In this document: one piece after another, positions 60,339 to 64,000 of the stretch
How the letters are laid out: every line of letters starts with the position of its first letter
Position numbering within the stretch: position 1 is the stretch's first letter
Assembly: GCF_004348525.1 (NCBI RefSeq)
Contig: NZ_SMKG01000001.1
Coordinates: forward strand, 147,863-211,862
Source: Micromonospora sp. 15K316
GTDB lineage: Bacteria > Actinomycetota > Actinomycetes > Mycobacteriales > Micromonosporaceae
DNA length: 64,000 nt
Direction: 5' to 3'
Notes under the pieces: model-generated
Seen by the model: the letters and a program-made list of their open reading frames with translations, nothing else
Databases searched by the model: none
Told to the model about the DNA's origin: nothing
Translations under genes and position numbers: made by a program

Positions 60339-63300
60339 TCAGCGCAGGCCGAAGGCCCGGGTGATGCGTTGCTCCACGCTGTTGCCCCGGGCGTCCCGGG
60401 CGGTGGTGCGCAGCGTGACGAACCGCGCGGTCCGTGGCGCGTGGAGACGGGTGCGCCAGCCGTCGCCGTCGCGCCGGAGCTCGGCGTGGTGCCAGGTGGC
60501 GCCGTCGTCGTAGGACACGTCGAGCGTCACCGTACGGATCGCGGAGGCCTCCGTCGCCGTCGGCAGGTGCAGTGCGGTGACGGTGAGCTCGGCGTTGCGC
60601 CTCGCCTTCCCGTCGACGTCGGTGTCGACGGCGTAGTCGAGCTGAATCAGCGACGGGTTCCAGACGCCGGAGCTGACCGCGCCCGAGGTGAAGCCCCACT
60701 CCGTCCGGGTGTGGGTGGAGTACGGCCCGGCCCAGGCGTCACGCCTGTTCTCCGACACGAGGCGGTACGGCAGCCGATCGCGGCTGAGGCGGCCGCTGCT
60801 GAGCATCGGCTGGTAGCGGTCGGTCTCGCCGACGAGCGTGTCGCCCTGGTAGAGCCGAAGGACGTTGTCGGCGGCGAAGTTGCCGGAGGTGTTGCCCTCG
60901 TGTGCGGTGCCCGAGTCCCCCCAGCCGGGGATCACCGCGCTGATCCCGTCGCCGTCGCCGCGGAAGACGGTGTAGGTGGTCAGCAGTCGGGGCCGTTGCA
61001 CCGGGCCGAACCAGCGCTCCTCCTGCACCGAGCCGGCTCGGTAGGCGGTGGGGGCGGACTGCTGGCCCTGCTCGTCGGGGATCGTGACGTTCGTGGTCCA
61101 GTCGGTCCCGGCGGTGACCCAGTCGGTGCGCTCGCCGCGGGCCGGGACCTCGTGGAAGTCGATGCCGGTCGACGAGCCGGACGGGGCGACACTGGCCCGC
61201 GTCTCCAGCGCCCGGGTGGGACGCCAGTTGCGCAGCGACATGTCGACCCGGGCCAGGTCGCGCGGGGCGACCCGGTACGCGGGATCGGCCGGAACGGCGC
61301 CCTGGTAGTCGCGGACCAGGTCGTAGACGTACTCGGTGTGCGGGCGGGAGGTGACGTCGAGCCGCACCCGCCGGTCGCGCCGGATCCGGGTGATCAGCTG
61401 CTCCCCCTCGTCGGCGGTGAGGGTCGCCACGGTGACCGGCGGTGGGTCCTGCGGCGCCCACACCGAGCCCGGCCAGGGGGCCAGCCGGCCGCTTCCGTCG
61501 TTCACCACGAGCAGGAGACGGGCACCGGCGGACGCCGCCGCGGCGGCCTGCTGCTCCACCGGCACGGCGTCGTCGCGGCGTACCACGACGGCCTTGCCGT
61601 GGGCGTTCAGCGTGGCGTAGGCGTCGCTGCCGCCGGCGCCGGCGAAGACGGTGTCGAGGTGATGCTCGCCGCGGGGCAGCGCGGTCGCGGCGTGCCGCAC
61701 CCGCAGGTCGTCGTAGTCGCGGCCGCCGGTGGTGACGGTCAGCGCGGGCTGGGCCGTACGCCAGCGGGCGCTGAGGACGAACGTGCCCTGGGTGACCTTC
61801 CGACCGGTGGGCAGCAGCCAGATGCTGTCGTACTCCGGGCCCGGGTACCACGCGGAGATCCACGGGTCGCCGCCGAAGGTGCGGAACACCTCGAAGCGGG
61901 AGCCGTCCACTGTCGAGGAGTGCGGGGTGGAGACCGTGGCCCGGCGCGCCTTGGTGGCGTCGAAGACGACGGTGCGGTCCTGGTCGAGGATGATCTCGGG
62001 TACCGGGAGCAGGCCGAACCCTCGCGAGTGGGGGCCGTTGACGCCCTCGAGGTCGGTCCTGAGCCACGCCGCGTACGTGCCCGGCCGTAGCCGCAGTTCG
62101 GCGCTGCCGGTCTCGTCGATCTGCTGCTGCAGGACTGTGTTGTCCTGCCCGAGCAGAACGAGTTCTCCCCCGGTCGGCCGGCCGCCGCGGTCCTTCGCCT
62201 GAAGGGTGAGGCGGTGGCGTACGCCTTCACGGCCGACGGCGAGGGCGGTGCGGGTACGGGTCGTGCCGGTGGCGTCCGTCGCGGTGAGGAAACCGGAGAA
62301 GGGGTGGTCGGCGGGTACCCGGTCGAAGTCCGTGGTCACGGTGACCGGGGTGGTGCCGTGCGCCGGGACGGTGATCTGCCGCGCCGACAGCGTGAAGAGG
62401 TTCTCCGGCCCACCGGCGACGGTCGCGGTGAGGTCGAGGGTGACGGCCTTGTCGCCGAGGTTGGTGTACCGGACCTCCCGCTCGACGGGGCCCTGGGGGG
62501 CGGTCGGCCAGTCCGGGTAGCCGAAGTCGGCGCTGACGGTGGCGACGACCGACGCGGCGGTCGTCGCGGCGATGTCCAGCCGGCCGTTGCCGCCCTGGTA
62601 GGGGTTGAGCTCGGGGGTGGCCTTCGCGGTACTGACGAGGGCTTCCTTGAGCTGTTCGCCGGTGAGGTCGGGGCGCTGGGCGGCGAGCAGCGCGGCGGCT
62701 CCCGCGACGTGCGGGGCGGCCATGGAGGTGCCGTCCGACAGCCGGTAGAGGCCCTCCCCCTCGGAGTACTGGGAGCGGGCGGCCAGGATGCCGACGCCGG
62801 GGGCGGTGAGGTCGGGCTTCAGGGCGTTGTCGCCGGCACGTGGCCCCTGGCTGGAGAAGAAGGCGAGGGTGTCGGTGCCGTCGACGGCACCGACGGTCAG
62901 CGCGGCGTCGGCGGCGCCGGGGGTGCCGATCGTGCCCGGGGCGGGCCCGCGGTTGCCGGCGGCGACGACGAAGAGCGCCCCGGTCTCCTCGCTGAGCTCG
63001 TCGAGGGCGACGCTCATCGGGTCGGTGCCGTCGGTGGGGTCGGCGCCGAGGCTCATGTTGACGATCCTGGCTCGCTGGTCGCGGACCGCCCACTCCATAC
63101 CGCTGATGATCCAGGACTCCTGGCCGGAGTTGTCGTCGCCGAGGACCTTGCCGACGTGCAGGCGTACCCCGGGGGCGACGCCCTTCTCCTTGCCGCCGGA
63201 GGCGGCTCCGGTGCCGGCGATGGTGGAGGCCACGTGGGTGCCGTGGCCGAAGACGTCCTTCACCGTCTCGCCCGGGACGAAGGACTCGGCGGCGGCGACC

Positions 63301-64000
63301 TGGCCGGCGAGGTCGGGGTGGGTGGCGTCGATGCCGGTGTCCAGGACGGCGACGTCGACGCCCTGGCCGGTGTTCCCGGATTTCCAGACCTCGGGGGCGC
63401 CGATCTGCGTGGTGCTGTCGGCGAGGTCGGCCTCGACCTTGCCGTCCAGCCAGACCTTGGCGATACCGCCCTGGAGCGCGAGCCGCCCGCCGGCGGACCG
63501 GGCCGCCGGCTCGCCGCCACCACCGGTGATCGCGGACCAGAAGGCGTCCGAGCGGTCGACGTTGAGTGCGGCGCCCTGGATGCTGTCCAGCGTCCGGACG
63601 GTGCGTGCGCCCTTCGGCGTCGACATGGTGCGGGTCCGGGCCGCGGCGTCGGTGTAGGTGACGATCAGCGGGAGGCGATCGCGGTGCGCGTCGTCGTAGC
63701 CGTCCGCCAGCAGCTCCGTGATGTTGAACAGTTCCTTGTCGAGCAGCCCGGCGGCGACGTACGGCAGCGCGCCCTGCGGGTAGACATAGGTGTCCGTCCC
63801 GTCCCGGGACGAGGTGAATCCGGTCAACCGGCCGTCGGCGTCCCGCACCTCGGGGCTGAGGCCTCCGTCGGCCGTCCGGGTGGCGGTGACCTTCTCCCCG
63901 GTGATCAGCGTGACGGTGGGGCCGGCCCCGGGGCTCGGCGACGCGCCGGGCGTGACAGTGAGGGCGGGCGGAGGTGCGGTGGGCGGGGCCGAGGCGAGGG
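60339..64000 (-). CDS. Secreted subtilisin-like serine protease (S8), N terminus beyond the window
   Basis: At least 1220 codons; the frame stays open from 63848 to the window end, reading GPTVTLITGEKVTATRTADGG before it, the usual start of the pro-domain in large actinobacterial subtilases. So the true start and signal peptide lie past 64000. Catalytic triad: Asp in VAVLDTGIDATHPDL (codon at 63341), His in FGHGTHVAST (codon at 63245) and Ser in SDGTSMAAPH (codon at 62726). A long C-terminal region has beta-rich domains (one like a Fn3/PA-type insert) and closes with VTLRTTARDARGNSVEQRITRAFGLR in part, the bacterial Ig-like end. It is a secreted endopeptidase. Confidence 0.92.
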   Translation of the reverse strand, partial: LASAPPTAPPPALTVTPGASPSPGAGPTVTLITGEKVTATRTADGGLSPEVRDADGRLTGFTSSRDGTDTYVYPQGALPYVAAGLLDKELFNITELLADGYDDAHRDRLPLIVTYTDAAARTRTMSTPKGARTVRTLDSIQGAALNVDRSDAFWSAITGGGGEPAARSAGGRLALQGGIAKVWLDGKVEADLADSTTQIGAPEVWKSGNTGQGVDVAVLDTGIDATHPDLAGQVAAAESFVPGETVKDVFGHGTHVASTIAGTGAASGGKEKGVAPGVRLHVGKVLGDDNSGQESWIISGMEWAVRDQRARIVNMSLGADPTDGTDPMSVALDELSEETGALFVVAAGNRGPAPGTIGTPGAADAALTVGAVDGTDTLAFFSSQGPRAGDNALKPDLTAPGVGILAARSQYSEGEGLYRLSDGTSMAAPHVAGAAALLAAQRPDLTGEQLKEALVSTAKATPELNPYQGGNGRLDIAATTAASVVATVSADFGYPDWPTAPQGPVEREVRYTNLGDKAVTLDLTATVAGGPENLFTLSARQITVPAHGTTPVTVTTDFDRVPADHPFSGFLTATDATGTTRTRTALAVGREGVRHRLTLQAKDRGGRPTGGELVLLGQDNTVLQQQIDETGSAELRLRPGTYAAWLRTDLEGVNGPHSRGFGLLPVPEIILDQDRTVVFDATKARRATVSTPHSSTVDGSRFEVFRTFGGDPWISAWYPGPEYDSIWLLPTGRKVTQGTFVLSARWRTAQPALTVTTGGRDYDDLRVRHAATALPRGEHHLDTVFAGAGGSDAYATLNAHGKAVVVRRDDAVPVEQQAAAAASAGARLLLVVNDGSGRLAPWPGSVWAPQDPPPVTVATLTADEGEQLITRIRRDRRVRLDVTSRPHTEYVYDLVRDYQGAVPADPAYRVAPRDLARVDMSLRNWRPTRALETRASVAPSGSSTGIDFHEVPARGERTDWVTAGTDWTTNVTIPDEQGQQSAPTAYRAGSVQEERWFGPVQRPRLLTTYTVFRGDGDGISAVIPGWGDSGTAHEGNTSGNFAADNVLRLYQGDTLVGETDRYQPMLSSGRLSRDRLPYRLVSENRRDAWAGPYSTHTRTEWGFTSGAVSSGVWNPSLIQLDYAVDTDVDGKARRNAELTVTALHLPTATEASAIRTVTLDVSYDDGATWHHAELRRDGDGWRTRLHAPRTARFVTLRTTARDARGNSVEQRITRAFGLR

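Noticed and set aside
1..64000. Biosynthetic cluster, prophage, integrative element, CRISPR, tRNA or rRNA genes
   Set aside because: No PKS/NRPS/terpene core enzymes, phage structural genes, integrase, transposase, regular repeat-spacer pattern or cloverleaf was seen.

Overview
The window is about 72% G+C with strong third-position GC bias, many GTG starts, Tat and Sec signal peptides, and families typical of filamentous actinobacteria (GH92, ThuA/GSDH fusions, M6/M14/M64 peptidases, HspR-type HAIR box, zinc-ribbon TetR). It looks like chromosome of a Micromonosporaceae member, plausibly Micromonospora; that is inferred from composition and gene content only. I saw no tRNA, rRNA, CRISPR array, transposase, integrase or att site.

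Layout. 1-4241 (minus): a tight cassette of a DUF6338-like membrane protein, a 59-residue acidic protein, a membrane-anchored TPR-CHAT (caspase-like) protein and a gamma-glutamyltransferase cut by the window edge. 4509-10441: a secreted ThuA-ricin protein, three alpha/beta hydrolases, a TetR gene divergent from one of them, and an orphan ORF. 10470-15141: NagZ-like lipoprotein, a VOC relic, two lipoproteins (one thioredoxin-like) and a secreted M6 protease. 15486-19233: secreted lipase-like protein, Hsp20 behind a HAIR operator, CDF metal transporter. 19340-33702: secreted M14 carboxypeptidase, a frameshifted membrane pseudogene, Tat amidase with a small partner gene, GH92 mannosidase behind a LacI-type operator, a membrane protein and a 1307-residue ThuA-GSDH-PKD-CBM6-F5/8C protein. 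34029-37637: MFS exporter plus amidohydrolase, divergent from a LysR gene. 37660-47295: small cytosolic proteins, PAP2 phosphatase, TetR, a MoaD-like/BNR-repeat pair, and a dicarboxylate transporter plus tartrate/D-malate dehydrogenase operon. 47521-54680: penicillin acylase, M14 and M64 peptidases. 54844-60258: zinc-ribbon TetR, two SDRs, LysR, SnoaL-like protein, GNAT. 60339-64000: subtilase with its N terminus beyond the edge.

How the genes work together. Much of the window encodes an exoenzyme repertoire: peptidases, mannosidase, acylases and carbohydrate-binding proteins, most as single genes with strong terminators. Cytoplasmic modules sit between them, each with a local regulator. The sequence shows several regulatory links: paired TetR sites at 6722/6763, a HAIR box, a LacI-type site, and an operator (TTTCGTCA-N12-TGACGAAA type) shared by the zinc-ribbon TetR gene and the GNAT gene. 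A further 18-bp element is shared by the M14 gene and the amidase operon. Four of the five regulator genes, plus two other genes, have a -10 hexamer 6-7 nt before the start codon, which suggests leaderless mRNAs.

The best candidate for an undescribed system is the CHAT cassette at 1-4241: a membrane protein, a small acidic protein and a membrane-tethered TPR-CHAT protease in 2-12 nt spacing. Its function is inferred from domain logic only.
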